64,000 nucleotides of DNA from Pirellulimonas nuda (lineage in GTDB: Bacteria; Planctomycetota; Planctomycetia; Pirellulales; Lacipirellulaceae). Positions 51,901 to 59,802 of the stretch are shown one piece after another. Location: contig NZ_CP036291.1 of NCBI RefSeq assembly GCF_007750855.1, forward strand, positions 1,488,001 through 1,552,000. The letters run 5' to 3'. Position 1 is the stretch's first letter. The number at the start of each line of letters is the position of its first letter. The notes beneath the pieces were generated by a model. The model was not told the origin of the DNA. It saw only the letters and a list, made by a program, of their open reading frames with translations, and did not search any database. A program made the position numbers and the translations under genes.

Positions 51901-54900
51901 AACGCTCTTGGGAACCCGCGTTTGGACGACCGACAGGCGTGCGTCGGCACCGGGATTGCGACTAACGTCAAGCAACTGAAACACGGTCGCACCGGCGGAG
52001 GGGATCTCGATACGAAGATCGTCTTTTTGGTCGAGCAGGAATGCTATGGTCGAGTTGGGATGCCGCGACGGGGCGTGGCCGTCCGCACACGCCCAAGCAC
52101 TCAGGAAAGCTCTGCGATCTTCTTGGTCGTATGGCAACGCAAAGCGACCCTCGGAGTCTGCAACGGCGGTTGTCAGGAATGTGGGGGGGTCGCTGGGCTC
52201 TTTCCCACGATTGCTGACGAGTCCCACCTCGGCGCCCGCGACGGGTTGGCCTTGAGGATCGACCACTTGGCCTTCGATGACCCCATCGTTCTGTGGCGCG
52301 GGGCTCGGTTCCTCGGCGGGTTCGGCAGCCCCGCTTGCTCCCGTCTCGGGACCTTGGACCACGCCGTTCAGCGCTTCGCTCAGTCTTTCCGCGTCTGCCG
52401 CGTCGCGGACCCCGGTCAGTATGATTTGTCGACCGATTGGGCTCATCAGGCAGGGGGCCGTGACCACGTTGCTCGCGACGATCGTCGCCAGCCGCTGGTC
52501 GACGTCGGGGCCCCCTTCGAGCAGCCTGGCGGTCGCCTGTCGCATCTGCCCGCCGGCCGCCTCGCTCAGCGTTATCGCGATGTTGAACCCGCGGCTGGGG
52601 TTGTTTTTGTCCTTGGTCACTTCCGCCGACTCGACGTCGCGCTCGGTAAACAGCGGTGGCTCATCGGCGAGCAGCAGCCATTGGGTTTGGCCGGCAGCAG
52701 GCGACCATTCGACCAATCGCTCCGGCGTCAGCGCCTTCGCCGTGCTGATGTCGTTGGTGTTGGTTAGTAGTCGCGCTGGGATGACCTGAAGCCGGTGACT
52801 CTGCTTGGTGGCAGGCGTCGCGGCGGGTTTAGCGCTGGGGAGCTTGAAATCCACCAACGTATCCCCCTCGCGATTCATATCGACGACCTGTCCTACGCCC
52901 AGCTCGCCGTCGAGGGTTACCTCCACCTGTTGCTTCTCGGCGGCCGGGTCGAGATTGACGGCCAGGCCGCGGAAGGTCGCCTCTCCGCCGGTGGCGGTGG
53001 GTTGCAGCACCACGCTGTCGTAAAACAGCTCGCGAGGACCTTGGCCGTCCGGGGTGACCATGGTCGCGCGCTGGCGGATGCCCAGCGTGATCTTCCCTTG
53101 CGTCTTGCGTAGCTTGCTCAGGTCGCCGGTGACGGTCACCACTAGGTCGCGCCGTGGCGGCATCACGATCTGCTGGTTCTCGTCCGCTTCGATGGTGTGT
53201 ACCATCGCCCGCGCCCCGTCGGCAGCTTCGACCACCGCCAAGTAATGCGAGCCACGGGTGAGCTGATCCAGGGTGAAGCGGCCGGTGTCGTCAGTGGTCG
53301 CGGCGAGGTTGCCCCAAGAGATGCCGTACCCTCGATAGGAGCCATTGGGGCTCCATTCACACTTGAGGCAAATCTTGGCGCTCGCCAGCGGCGCCAAGTC
53401 GGCTTGGCGCACAACAACGCCGGTGGTTTTGGCCGCCGCCTTGAGGGTGAGATCAATTGCTTGGTCAGGCAGCAGGTCGAGCGGCTCGCTATGCAGCGGC
53501 TCATAGCCGGCCGCTTTCACCGAGAATACGTACTTGGTAGCGGCCAGCTGCTCGTAGGTGTATTCGCCCTGTTCGTCGGACTGTTGCTCATAGATCGGGC
53601 CGCCCGACCGGTCGTGGATTCGGGGGTACGCGATCAGCGTCGCCCCGGCGATGGGCGCTCCCTGCTCGTTGACCACCCGCACCCGCTGATCGGCGCCCGG
53701 CTTGAGGGTGAGCGTGATGTCGTCGCGTAGTTCGCCCGGGGCGAGCGTGATTTGCTCGGTCCACACCGGCGCGTAGCCAGGGGCGTAGTAGGTGAGGTAG
53801 GCCGTGCCGGCGCCGAGTTCGACCGAGAACCGATCGACGCATTGTCCTTGGGCGCTTAAGGCGCCGTTGCCGTTGGTGTAGCGCACGTCGGAGTACATCT
53901 GGCCCTTGACCGTCGCCGGCGAGCCGTCCTCCAGCACGATCTTGCCGGAGAGGATGGCGGGAGCGTCGGGGTCTGTCGGGTTCAGCGGCAGGTTGTTGAG
54001 GACGATCTGCTGGTCGGCCACAGTGAATACGAAGGCAGCCTCTTCTTGCTGCTTATTGATCCTCGCCACAACGGCGCGGTAGCCGGAGGCATTTTCGTTC
54101 TTGTCATCACTGACTGAATCCTCCTGCAGACTGTGGCTTCTCTGAACCGACAGGGTGCTCGATCCGCTAGCGACTCCCTTGGTCCGGTAGACGAATGCAC
54201 GGACGGCGAACGCACCGACAGTGCGTTCCCATGCCTCGCGGGAGACCTTCTGGGAGGTAAGATGCAACTTGAAATCGGGCAGCAGCCTACCATCGGGGCT
54301 CCACCACCGCGGTTCTGACCGATTGACATCGCCGATGGCGATCAACTCGACTTCACCGCCGGTTGCTAGCGGCCGCATAAAAGGTCGCTCCAAGTCGGTT
54401 GCTTCGAGCATCGTTCGCTCGTTCTCTCCGGCGCCCGCCGGCCGCGACCACAGCCCCGGCCCGACGAGGGCAATCGCCCCGATGGCGAGCAGCGCCCAAA
54501 CGCCGCTACGCGAGAGCCGCAGCGGTTCGTCGACCGGTTCGCCGAACAGCCGCGCGACCCGCCGCCGCAGCTCCGAGGGGGAGCGGCCACTCGCGGCCAG
54601 CGCCGCCACGCCCGCCTGGTCGTTCGCGGCCGTACGCGAGAGCTCCACCAGGTGCAACAAGGCTTGGGCGTAGCGGAGCTGCGATTGGCGGGTCTGCCGC
54701 CCCACTGCGCCGCACGCTAGCTCGTCGCAGCAGTACTCGCGCAGCGTGCTCACGCGGCGGCTCAGCAGCCACAGCGCGGGGTTGAAGAACAGGACCGTCT
54801 CGGCCAGCCGCTGCACGAGGTTCACCCACAAGTCGTGGCGGCGTATGTGCGCCAGCTCGTGCGCGAGGATCATCTCGACATCGCCCGGCGACAGCCCCGA

Positions 54901-55602
54901 GAGGGCCGAGGCCGGCAACAAGATTGTCGGCTTCAACAGCCCCACGACCTTGGGCGCGACGATGTGCTGGGCGGTGGCTAGCGCCGGCGCCGCGCGTAGC
55001 GACCACGCCTGCGCGAGGCGCCGCAGCGCCGCGGTGAGCGCCCCGTCCTCGACCGGGCGGCTGCGGGCGCGGAGGCGTTCGGCCCGGCCGATGCCAACGG
55101 CGATCCGAACGAGCATCACCAGCACGCCCGCCGCGTACAACCCGGCGAACCACGGGGCGGTCCGCTTCCACACCGCGGCCCAGTTCGCTCCGCGGTGGGC
55201 TTTGGCCTGGATGGGAACAGCGTCGTCGTTCGCCAACCCCGGCCCCAACGCAATCCGCTCCACCGCCGGCTGTGCCCGCATGAAGTCTGCGGGCAGGGTT
55301 GGCGGCTGCGCATCGGTCGCCGCGAGCATCGGGCCGAGGGGAGGCACGGCCCCGGCCGTGAAATCTTGGGCCGCTGGCTTTCGGGCGGCGTCAAGCAACA
55401 AGAACGTCACCGGCACGCACGCGCAGCTCAGCACCAGGGCCGCGGCGTGTACGGCGTAGCTCCACTCGACCGACAGCCCCCGCCACACGCGGGCGACGGC
55501 CCACGCCAGCGCGGCCAGCGCCGCGACTTGCCACAGCGAATGGACCAGCGTCATGCACAGGCGGCCGCACAGCTCGGGGGTGAACAGCGAAAGCAGGTTC
55601 AT
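48985..55602 (-). CDS. Very large BlaR1/MecR1-type M56 metallopeptidase with CNA-B-like extension
   Basis: 2205 residues. The N-terminal 400 residues form a BlaR1/M56 integral-membrane peptidase: helices near 10-40, 50-70, 150-175 and 370-390, zinc motif HELAH (248-252) in MILAHELAHIRRHDLW, and downstream LREYCCDELACGAVG with the third ligand Glu. After the last helix the protein is extracytoplasmic. It carries a VELIAIGDVNRSEPRWWSPDG domain, then a long series of carboxypeptidase-regulatory/CNA-B modules (for example ILSGKIVLEDGSPATVKGQ, IEGQVVDPQGQPVAGAEVG, ASGRVVDEAGQPLAGIKVR). There are also FixG/Ig-like segments and a Lys/Glu/Gln-rich linker (EQEKGPDKAQEKSQQ). Ordinary BlaR1 proteins have about 600 residues. 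It overlaps the repressor gene by 4 nt, so it presumably cleaves or inactivates that repressor on sensing an external signal. Confidence 0.9.
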   Translation of the reverse strand: MNLLSLFTPELCGRLCMTLVHSLWQVAALAALAWAVARVWRGLSVEWSYAVHAAALVLSCACVPVTFLLLDAARKPAAQDFTAGAVPPLGPMLAATDAQPPTLPADFMRAQPAVERIALGPGLANDDAVPIQAKAHRGANWAAVWKRTAPWFAGLYAAGVLVMLVRIAVGIGRAERLRARSRPVEDGALTAALRRLAQAWSLRAAPALATAQHIVAPKVVGLLKPTILLPASALSGLSPGDVEMILAHELAHIRRHDLWVNLVQRLAETVLFFNPALWLLSRRVSTLREYCCDELACGAVGRQTRQSQLRYAQALLHLVELSRTAANDQAGVAALAASGRSPSELRRRVARLFGEPVDEPLRLSRSGVWALLAIGAIALVGPGLWSRPAGAGENERTMLEATDLERPFMRPLATGGEVELIAIGDVNRSEPRWWSPDGRLLPDFKLHLTSQKVSREAWERTVGAFAVRAFVYRTKGVASGSSTLSVQRSHSLQEDSVSDDKNENASGYRAVVARINKQQEEAAFVFTVADQQIVLNNLPLNPTDPDAPAILSGKIVLEDGSPATVKGQMYSDVRYTNGNGALSAQGQCVDRFSVELGAGTAYLTYYAPGYAPVWTEQITLAPGELRDDITLTLKPGADQRVRVVNEQGAPIAGATLIAYPRIHDRSGGPIYEQQSDEQGEYTYEQLAATKYVFSVKAAGYEPLHSEPLDLLPDQAIDLTLKAAAKTTGVVVRQADLAPLASAKICLKCEWSPNGSYRGYGISWGNLAATTDDTGRFTLDQLTRGSHYLAVVEAADGARAMVHTIEADENQQIVMPPRRDLVVTVTGDLSKLRKTQGKITLGIRQRATMVTPDGQGPRELFYDSVVLQPTATGGEATFRGLAVNLDPAAEKQQVEVTLDGELGVGQVVDMNREGDTLVDFKLPSAKPAATPATKQSHRLQVIPARLLTNTNDISTAKALTPERLVEWSPAAGQTQWLLLADEPPLFTERDVESAEVTKDKNNPSRGFNIAITLSEAAGGQMRQATARLLEGGPDVDQRLATIVASNVVTAPCLMSPIGRQIILTGVRDAADAERLSEALNGVVQGPETGASGAAEPAEEPSPAPQNDGVIEGQVVDPQGQPVAGAEVGLVSNRGKEPSDPPTFLTTAVADSEGRFALPYDQEDRRAFLSAWACADGHAPSRHPNSTIAFLLDQKDDLRIEIPSAGATVFQLLDVSRNPGADARLSVVQTRVPKSVGWALPTNWRHRYTASSDSEGRLRIDGIVPESVCYLRIESKDGGRLIMDGNHFLNDKPAATEPHFTLCIPPTAKVSGRVAGPRDARLPEQVRLTTELWPGSRNDLPDWPVWAGVWGVADVTPSDDGAFSAPQLAIGLLRVEADLPEDQPWRAVVPAPERIAPGDEADIQLQVVRGVKVRGRVIKKDTGEPYPGFRLAVIQEPTNEEARGTVTGIEVETDKQGWYETVVRPGWVKLRLHSAPSDYRDVESWRPREESLNMPREIPAGASEFEMPPVELVPAKQIRGKLFDRNGRPLSGWVVEGYPGPGDSVMNSFAGVHTRKDGTFEGAVPETLIPKVWKAQFRDWSDVYDFDDQDYVAEIAGQDPLVLRIDVDGRPVADAGDAPPTAPVADQNAAPLRCRLVAVPPDANDEAPDLNQTTAEFLSGDEITFAVELTNTGDQPVTLLGTRYGGSFGKSSGKLNTKGYGPRLFEFEFTDEAGNPLPRAERAFVHDTLYLSGASTHVVDPGASHTVLLRPAEFTPPMAHRLPSGKFRARVRYRGASAGALALAREFRARRPIADAWSGDVASNSVEFSVADPATRIDPESLTWGLVENGLQAAVELQSPVGDPTRAPGVPVGTPLGVIFHVKNVSDRTIDLVSEAWRQGDRAKVRNRLGAEVEVSGAWHTGMPRHVRWRLKPGEVAELTASGSSLDSLDFPGRTKVSYTVRFGGSQLKDRDGKVLLPLPDDWQGTLETGKVMLFRSASAPEAKGPDAKAVDVEAEAELPATTAREQAEQEKGPDKAQEKSQQQPEPIQAKVRLLDDTFSASGRVVDEAGQPLAGIKVRVATGIGTLLGGARATTDHEGRYPMNFGRGMTLMEDYAPLGVGVQAAKFIIMTPPWEIVGDERDYDLLMTDQTPQELAKWIERGQLWGRKDLAGMIYPNQPREVNFVLAKEPRAPSSTKAAPRTGVPKPSPDTQDQGAQEGAERAAMPE

Positions 55603-55997
55603 GGTTGCTGCTCCTTGCTCTTGCGGTTGATCAAGCGGCGTAGCTCCGCCATTTCGTCGACGTCGAGGTCGGTCGTTTCGAACAGGTTGAGCATCATCGC
55701 GGCGGGGGAGCCGTCGAAGGCGCGGGAGAGCAGGTCGCCCATCATCCGCCCGGTCACACGCTGCTTCTCCACCTTCGGCGCGAAGAGGAAGGCGTTGCCG
55801 ACCTTGGTGCGTTTGAGGAACCCCTTGCGGTGCATGATGTTGAGCATCGTGATGACGCTGCTATGCGCGAGCACGCGTCCGGCGTCGGACTCCAGCCGTG
55901 CGCGTACGTCCCGCACCGGCAGCGGCGACTCGCGCCACAAGACCTTGAGGATCTCGAGCTCCAACTCGGTGGGGTGATCCGGCTGCGAACGTGTCAT
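55599..55997 (-). CDS. BlaI/MecI/CopY-family transcriptional repressor
   Basis: 132 residues from the ATG giving MTRSQPDHPTELE, with GAGGG upstream. A winged-helix DNA-binding domain covers residues 8-80: TELELEILKVLWRESPLPVRD, then SVITMLNIMHRKGFLKRTK (recognition helix and wing). A C-terminal dimerisation part follows, ending RRLINRKSKEQ. Family members repress their own operon until the partner M56 peptidase causes their cleavage. Here the partner gene starts inside this gene's stop (4-nt overlap), and two palindromes 70-145 bp upstream are likely operators. No beta-lactamase gene is in the window, so the regulon lies elsewhere or is not resistance-related. Confidence 0.93.
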   Translation of the reverse strand: MTRSQPDHPTELELEILKVLWRESPLPVRDVRARLESDAGRVLAHSSVITMLNIMHRKGFLKRTKVGNAFLFAPKVEKQRVTGRMMGDLLSRAFDGSPAAMMLNLFETTDLDVDEMAELRRLINRKSKEQQP

Positions 55998-56067
55998 GAG
56001 AAGCGGCCCTCGATAGAGGCTCACGCGGCGGCCTACAAAGGCGCCGCGCGGTTGGCTCGGCGATCAA

Positions 56068-56142
56068 CTCATCTAAAGGTTTAGAGGATCGTAAGAAAGA
56101 CCGGCAGCGAAGTCAATCCAATCGTCGAAAGTTTTAGATGAT
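56068..56142. promoter_or_regulatory. Two candidate BlaI-type operators
   Basis: Site 1 is a palindrome TCTAAA-GG-TTTAGA (56072-56085) extended by matching TC/GA pairs one base further out. Site 2 (56121-56142) is a 22-bp near-palindrome with half-sites ATCgTCgAAA and TTTAGAtGAT. Both fit ATC-n-TCTAAA-nn-TTTAGA-n-GAT. Their centres are 53 bp apart, about five helical turns. They lie directly upstream of the repressor gene, where autoregulation operators are expected; the sequence differs from the TACA/TGTA core of staphylococcal BlaI sites. Confidence 0.7.
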
Positions 56143-56409
56143 CCGTCCACGCCCCCCCTTGCGACGATTGTCACGTCCGTGGGGCCCCCGGGCTTTCGGC
56201 CAAGCGGTGGGGCTAACGCCGGGTGGCTCGGCCGCCAGGCCCTCCAAGCAGCCGCCAGACGCGATGCGTCGTTGGGCTGCCCAAGGGGCCTAGTGCTTCG
56301 CGTGGCTCACCCCGTGGCCCTCCAGAATCCGTCGCAGCTCCTATCGGACCGGGACCCCAGCTGAGCCACAATCAGGAACGTCGCCAGCCCCTTCTCCAAG
56401 AGCCCTCCC

Positions 56410-56583
56410 ATGCCCCGGCTACTGCAACGCGTCAGACGCTTCTTCCTCCCGCAACTCAGCAGGCACGCCAGGCTGCTCGCCCGCATGGACGAGTTGCTGC
56501 TGCTGATCAACCAGACCGCTGAAGCGACCCGCCAAGAGTGCGATCGGTTCCTGGCAGACGCGGCCGCCCCGGGGTCAGAGTAG
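56410..56583 (+). CDS. Small coiled-coil protein, 57 aa, paralogue of the gene at 48591-48776
   Basis: MPRLLQRVRRFFLPQLSRHAR, then LLARMDELLLLINQTAEATRQ and ECDRFLADAAAPGSE to a TAG stop. It aligns end to end with the 61-residue copy, with one inserted residue near position 14 and a shorter tail. Upstream DNA is also conserved: AATCCGTCGCAGCTCCTATC here versus ATTCCGACGCACCCGCTATC there, then GAGCCACAATCA/CAGCGACAATCA. Nearly every difference between the copies is compatible with a working protein (L/A, E/V, D/E changes), which supports real coding. It is shorter than usual gene-calling limits and easy to miss. Confidence 0.65.
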   Translation: MPRLLQRVRRFFLPQLSRHARLLARMDELLLLINQTAEATRQECDRFLADAAAPGSE

Positions 56584-57673
56584 GGGGCGACGCCCGGGCG
56601 CCGCCGAGGATCTCGGGGGAGCGCTACGCGGCGGAGGCGCCCGGAAGCCGCATCGCGTGTTGCCGCCATCTGGCGCCATTCAATGGCCTCGCGACCAGGT
56701 ACCAACAGTGAGCAATAGCAAGTACCACCAGTGTCCATTTCCAGGTACCACCGGTGACCCATAATCCAGAATCCAGAAGAGTGAGGCTTCTGACGTTGCT
56801 GGCGCAACGAAGCCTCACTCACAGAAAGAAGCTACGCCCGGAGCCCCGTCCTTGCTGCCGATCTGTGGGCGCCGTCGGCGGGCGACCCACCAACGATGTG
56901 GACCGCGAGGCAGCAGTCTCCGTGGATGGGGCGTCGCTGACTGGACGGCGGGGGCCGACGTGGGACGTGCGCCCTGAGGGCGCTGCGCGCGCATAGGCGC
57001 GTCGGGGCGGCCTAGCGCCCTCCCAGCCCCACCAGGGCCCAACTGCGCCACAGCGGGCGCATGGGGGCCCCTGGCGGGGCTCTGGGGGCCGGGGGTGCGC
57101 CGGGCTACCCTCAGCATGAGTGATCGCGGGGGCCAACTGGCCGCTCAACTCGCAGCGACGCGGCTGCCCAATGGACGCCTGCGGCAACCCTGCCCGCTGA
57201 TGTGCCGCAGCTAGTCCTCCCCAGCCTGCTGCGGCGGTCGCTGCCGTTCACGCCACGCACGCCTACCGTGCACGCCGCATACGCCGGGTCCTCTAATTAA
57301 TAGTCTATTAGATAGAAGTAGAGGGATAAGGCGAGTCTGGGGCACAGGAACTTGGCCGGTGGCGACCATGGCAAGAGCGTTAAGCGCCTGCGGACGCAGC
57401 CCCTGATGACGCGTCTCCCCGGGGAACCCACTCCTGCACGGGCACCTTGGCGGCCGACTCGCGGGGCGCATGGTGTTGGTGGGCGATTACGCGTAGGCGT
57501 GGCGGAGCCCCCTTCACCTTGCAGGTCCTTCGGGGAGCCGACACCCATCAGCTCCCGCATCACCGAGCCCAGGTTCCGCACCAGCGCCGACATCCGTCCG
57601 CCTTCGGCGGACTTTCGCACTTGTCGATCCCCCGCAGCCAAGTGCGTCGTGGCCCGCCGGCGTCGGCTCTCGC
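56584..57673. other. Gene-poor region with R1 copy E
   Basis: No gene is supported over nearly 1.1 kb. It includes tandem GGTACCA-type units at 56694-56755 (AGGTACCA at three spots, with ACAGTG/CAGTGTCC/CGGTGACC between). It also includes R1 copy E and an AT-rich patch (57293-57325: TAATTAATAGTCTATTAGAT) that stands out from the GC-rich surroundings and may be a promoter or transcript end. A minus-strand frame at 57677-57297 is Arg/Gly-rich and not called. Confidence 0.4.
56964..57090 (+). repeat. R1 dispersed repeat, copy E (second subfamily)
   Basis: ACGTGCGCCCTGAGG, GCGCTGCGCGCGCATAGG, CGCGTCGGGGCGGCC, TAGCGCCCTCCCAG, ACCAGGGCCCAACTGCGCCA and GGGCGCATGGGGGCC. It shares with copy F the CATAGGCGCG and TAGCGCCCTCnCCAG blocks, where A-D have CACTGGCGCG and GGGCGCTGTCC. 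It therefore belongs to an E-F subfamily whose potential pairing partner for the first GCGCCC has changed. Confidence 0.85.
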
Positions 57674-58354
57674 TCACCGCGTGTTGCTGCTCAACGGGCC
57701 CGGCGGCGGCGGTCTGGGACTATCCTTCACCATGAAGGCGTAGATCAGGACAAAGGCCGCGTAGAACGTCACAAAGAAGCACCAGTAGCTGGCCGCGCTG
57801 TCGCTAATCAGATAACCCACGGTGGCCCAGAGCCAGCCCCACGAAACGATCACCAGGCCCTGCCAAAACGGGCGCCACCAGAGCAGAAACGGGGCGCCGA
57901 TCACCAACGCCCAAAGGAAGTAGGCCCAGGCGGCATAGACGGGCGGGTTGCGCGGGGACCACCAATTCAGGTGCCCTCCGGGAGTAACCTGCGTGAACAT
58001 CGGGTGGTAGGCGACGCGCGCCAACGTGACGAACAGCAATCCCGCCGAAAGCACGAGAAAAAACAGCAACCGCCGTCTACGCAGCGGCAGCGCGAACATC
58101 GACCCGAACAGCGGTCCCCACGCTTGCCCCAAGAGCGCCAGCGGGATCAGGCCGATCGTAAGCAGGTGATTGAGCGTTCCGTGGGGCCGCGGGCCATCGA
58201 GCCACAGGAGGCCCTCGACCCATTGCATCGCCGTGATCCCCATCAACGCGACCCCGCCCCACCTGAGTCGCGGGTGATCGCGACGCAAGAGATAGGCGGC
58301 CGCGCCGTACGCGCATCCCCCCGCCATCAGACTGGACGTCGCGTTGAAGCAGAT
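57674..58354 (-). CDS. Seven-helix membrane protein with a probable ATC start
   Basis: 226 residues if started at the ATC codon that gives (M)CFNATSSLMAGGCAYG. Most hydrophobic segments are clear: MAGGCAYGAAAYLL, VALMGITAMQWVEGLLWL, LLTIGLIPLALLGQAWG, LLFFLVLSAGLLFVTL, AWAYFLWALVIGAPFLL, GLVIVSWGWLWATVGYLI and WCFFVTFYAAFVLIYAF. Related bacterial proteins, as I recall them (DUF5765-like), begin with a short MCxSATxS sequence, which here follows the ATC directly. A perfect GGAGGGG box lies 8 nt before the ATC. A longer reading from an ATG at 58438 has no good ribosome binding site and adds an unconserved-looking N-terminus. The function is unknown. The C-terminal Pro-rich tail is SPRPPPPGPL. 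Confidence 0.7.
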   Translation of the reverse strand: MCFNATSSLMAGGCAYGAAAYLLRRDHPRLRWGGVALMGITAMQWVEGLLWLDGPRPHGTLNHLLTIGLIPLALLGQAWGPLFGSMFALPLRRRRLLFFLVLSAGLLFVTLARVAYHPMFTQVTPGGHLNWWSPRNPPVYAAWAYFLWALVIGAPFLLWWRPFWQGLVIVSWGWLWATVGYLISDSAASYWCFFVTFYAAFVLIYAFMVKDSPRPPPPGPLSSNTR

Positions 58355-58501
58355 GGCTGATTCCCCTCCGGCCAAGAATAACGTGAAGCTGCGCCAAGCG
58401 TGCGATAGCCTACCCCTTTCGGACAAGGCGACTAGCACCGCTTTGGGCGGTGGTCACTTCGGCCGGCTCTTCTGCGGACCCGACCGAACTTCAGGAGGTG
58501 T

Positions 58502-58775
58502 GATTACTGGCAGGGCGCCTTCGTCTGGGACGCCGACAGCGGGATGCGGAGCCTGGCGGACGTGCTGATGGGCGCCGGCGTCGACCTCACAGGATGGCGT
58601 CTGCAACGAGCGACGGGCGTCTCGGCCGACGGCCAGGTGATCGTCGGCTACGGCGCCAACCCAGCAGGCCAGGTTGAGGCTTGGCGGGCCGACCTAACTG
58701 CTGTTCCTGAGCCGAGGGGCTTGGGCCTGTACAGCGTGTTGGCTGGCGCCGCCGCCTTTGCGCCCGGTGGCGTAG
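58502..58775 (+). pseudogene. 3' relic of a HAF-repeat/PEP-CTERM protein
   Basis: The frame DYWQGAFVWDADSGMRSLAD, then VLMGAGVDLTGWRLQRATGVS and DGQVIVGYGANPAGQVEAWRAD, matches the C-terminal HAF repeats of planctomycete extracellular proteins (xAFxWd...GmrsLxdvL; ATGVSaDGxvIVGyG). VPEP and a hydrophobic stretch (GLGLYSVLAGAAA) follow. Upstream similarity stops abruptly at about 58500 with no start codon. Near the end the frame drifts past the expected stop; a one-base shift gives ...LRPVA and TAG at 58773. It is truncated at the 5' side and probably frameshifted at the 3' end. The neighbouring R1 copy and dead transposase mark this as a rearranged stretch. Confidence 0.7.
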
Positions 58776-59802
58776 AATCCGTTCCTCGGCCAAGCAGTAG
58801 CCGCCTCCCCTGCGCAGCTGGCCAGAGGAGATGACCGTGCGACAACTGAAACGTGCGGAGACGGTCGACGTGGCCACGCACCGGGTGGCTACCGCTGGCC
58901 GTCGCTGGTCGAGACGTACGGGTGCGCCGTGATCAGAGCGGGTGCTGCACGAGACCGACCAGGCCCGTAAGGGAAGCTTGGTTGGGGCGCGTGCTACGGC
59001 CCCCAGCGGCGACATGTGCCCTGAACGCGCTGCGCGCGCATAGGCGCGTTGGGCCGCCCTAGCGCCCTCTCCCAGCCGCGCACGGGCCCAGCTGCGCCCC
59101 AGCGGGCGCGTGGGGGCCCCCCAGCGGGCCTGCTCTGGCCCAGGAGCCGACCACCGGAAGGCTCGCCAGGCCCCCGCCGGCCTCCCAGAGCGGCCCTACA
59201 AGGGATTTGGGCTCTCTGGGACAGTGCGGTTTGAGACAAGCACCAGCAAACGGGGCGTCGAAACCCGCGAAACCCCTTACTTTCAAGGTCAAACCCCGAG
59301 TTGGGCGAGGGTCCGCGCCGTGTGGTGGAATGTGGGTAAGCAAAGCCACTCGGAAGGAGGGCCGATTTCATGCTCGCGTCGCACCGCAGTCGAACTCCGC
59401 CTGTTGGCGACCCGTGAGCCCCCCCGGGAGGTCAGCGTTCGTGGCAGGTTAGCCCCTGATTTGCCGGGATTTTAAGTCTTTGGCGGCCTACGCGGGACGC
59501 GTATTCGGCTGAAAAAAACCCACGGATCCAGCCAAGTACGCCGTAAAACCCGGCCAGCAGGGCCTACGAAGGGCTGCGAATCGGTCTCCGAGGGGGCCGG
59601 CGGCCTGCTCCGCGGGCCCCTGGCGGGGCGTGCGTACAACAAAGTCCAGTCGTCCCAGACTTCGGCGTCTGGTGGGGAGCCCGCAAGGGGGAACGGGGGG
59701 CCAGCGTGCCCCAAACTGGCCCCCCCACGGGGCCCGGATCGTGCCGATACTCCGTGGGCTACCCGCCTCGGCCCAGTTCCTCCCCCCAGCGCCACGGCCC
59801 GC
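58776..59802. other. Gene-poor region with R1 copy F
   Basis: Nothing coding is supported. R1 copy F is at 59011-59142. The stretch 59220-59480 is less GC-extreme (CAAACGGGGCGTCGAAACC, CTTACTTTCAAGGTCAAACC) and contains a GGAAGGAGGGCC Shine-Dalgarno-like run without a following open frame. Confidence 0.4.
59011..59142 (+). repeat. R1 dispersed repeat, copy F (second subfamily)
   Basis: ACATGTGCCCTGAACGCG, CTGCGCGCGCATAGGCGCG, TTGGGCCGCCCTAGCGCCC, TCTCCCAGCCGCGCACGG, GCCCAGCTGCGCCCCAGC and GGGCGCGTGGGGGCCCCCC. It groups with copy E by CATAGG and CTAGCGCCCTC but keeps the TTGGGCCGCC of copy B. Its 3' part folds on itself (GGGCCCAGC / GTGGGGGCC). Confidence 0.85.

Noticed and set aside
57297..57677. 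126-codon minus-strand open frame (MSESRRRRATTH...)
   Set aside because: Arg/Pro/Gly-rich throughout, no Shine-Dalgarno sequence, and it ends in an AT-rich noncoding patch.
24731..59142. CRISPR array
   Set aside because: The R1 copies are kilobases apart, about 130 bp long and in both orientations, with no regular spacers and no cas genes.
59376..59420. tRNA-like CGCAGTCGAACTCC segment
   Set aside because: It cannot form a complete T arm plus acceptor stem and has no anticodon arm at the expected distance.
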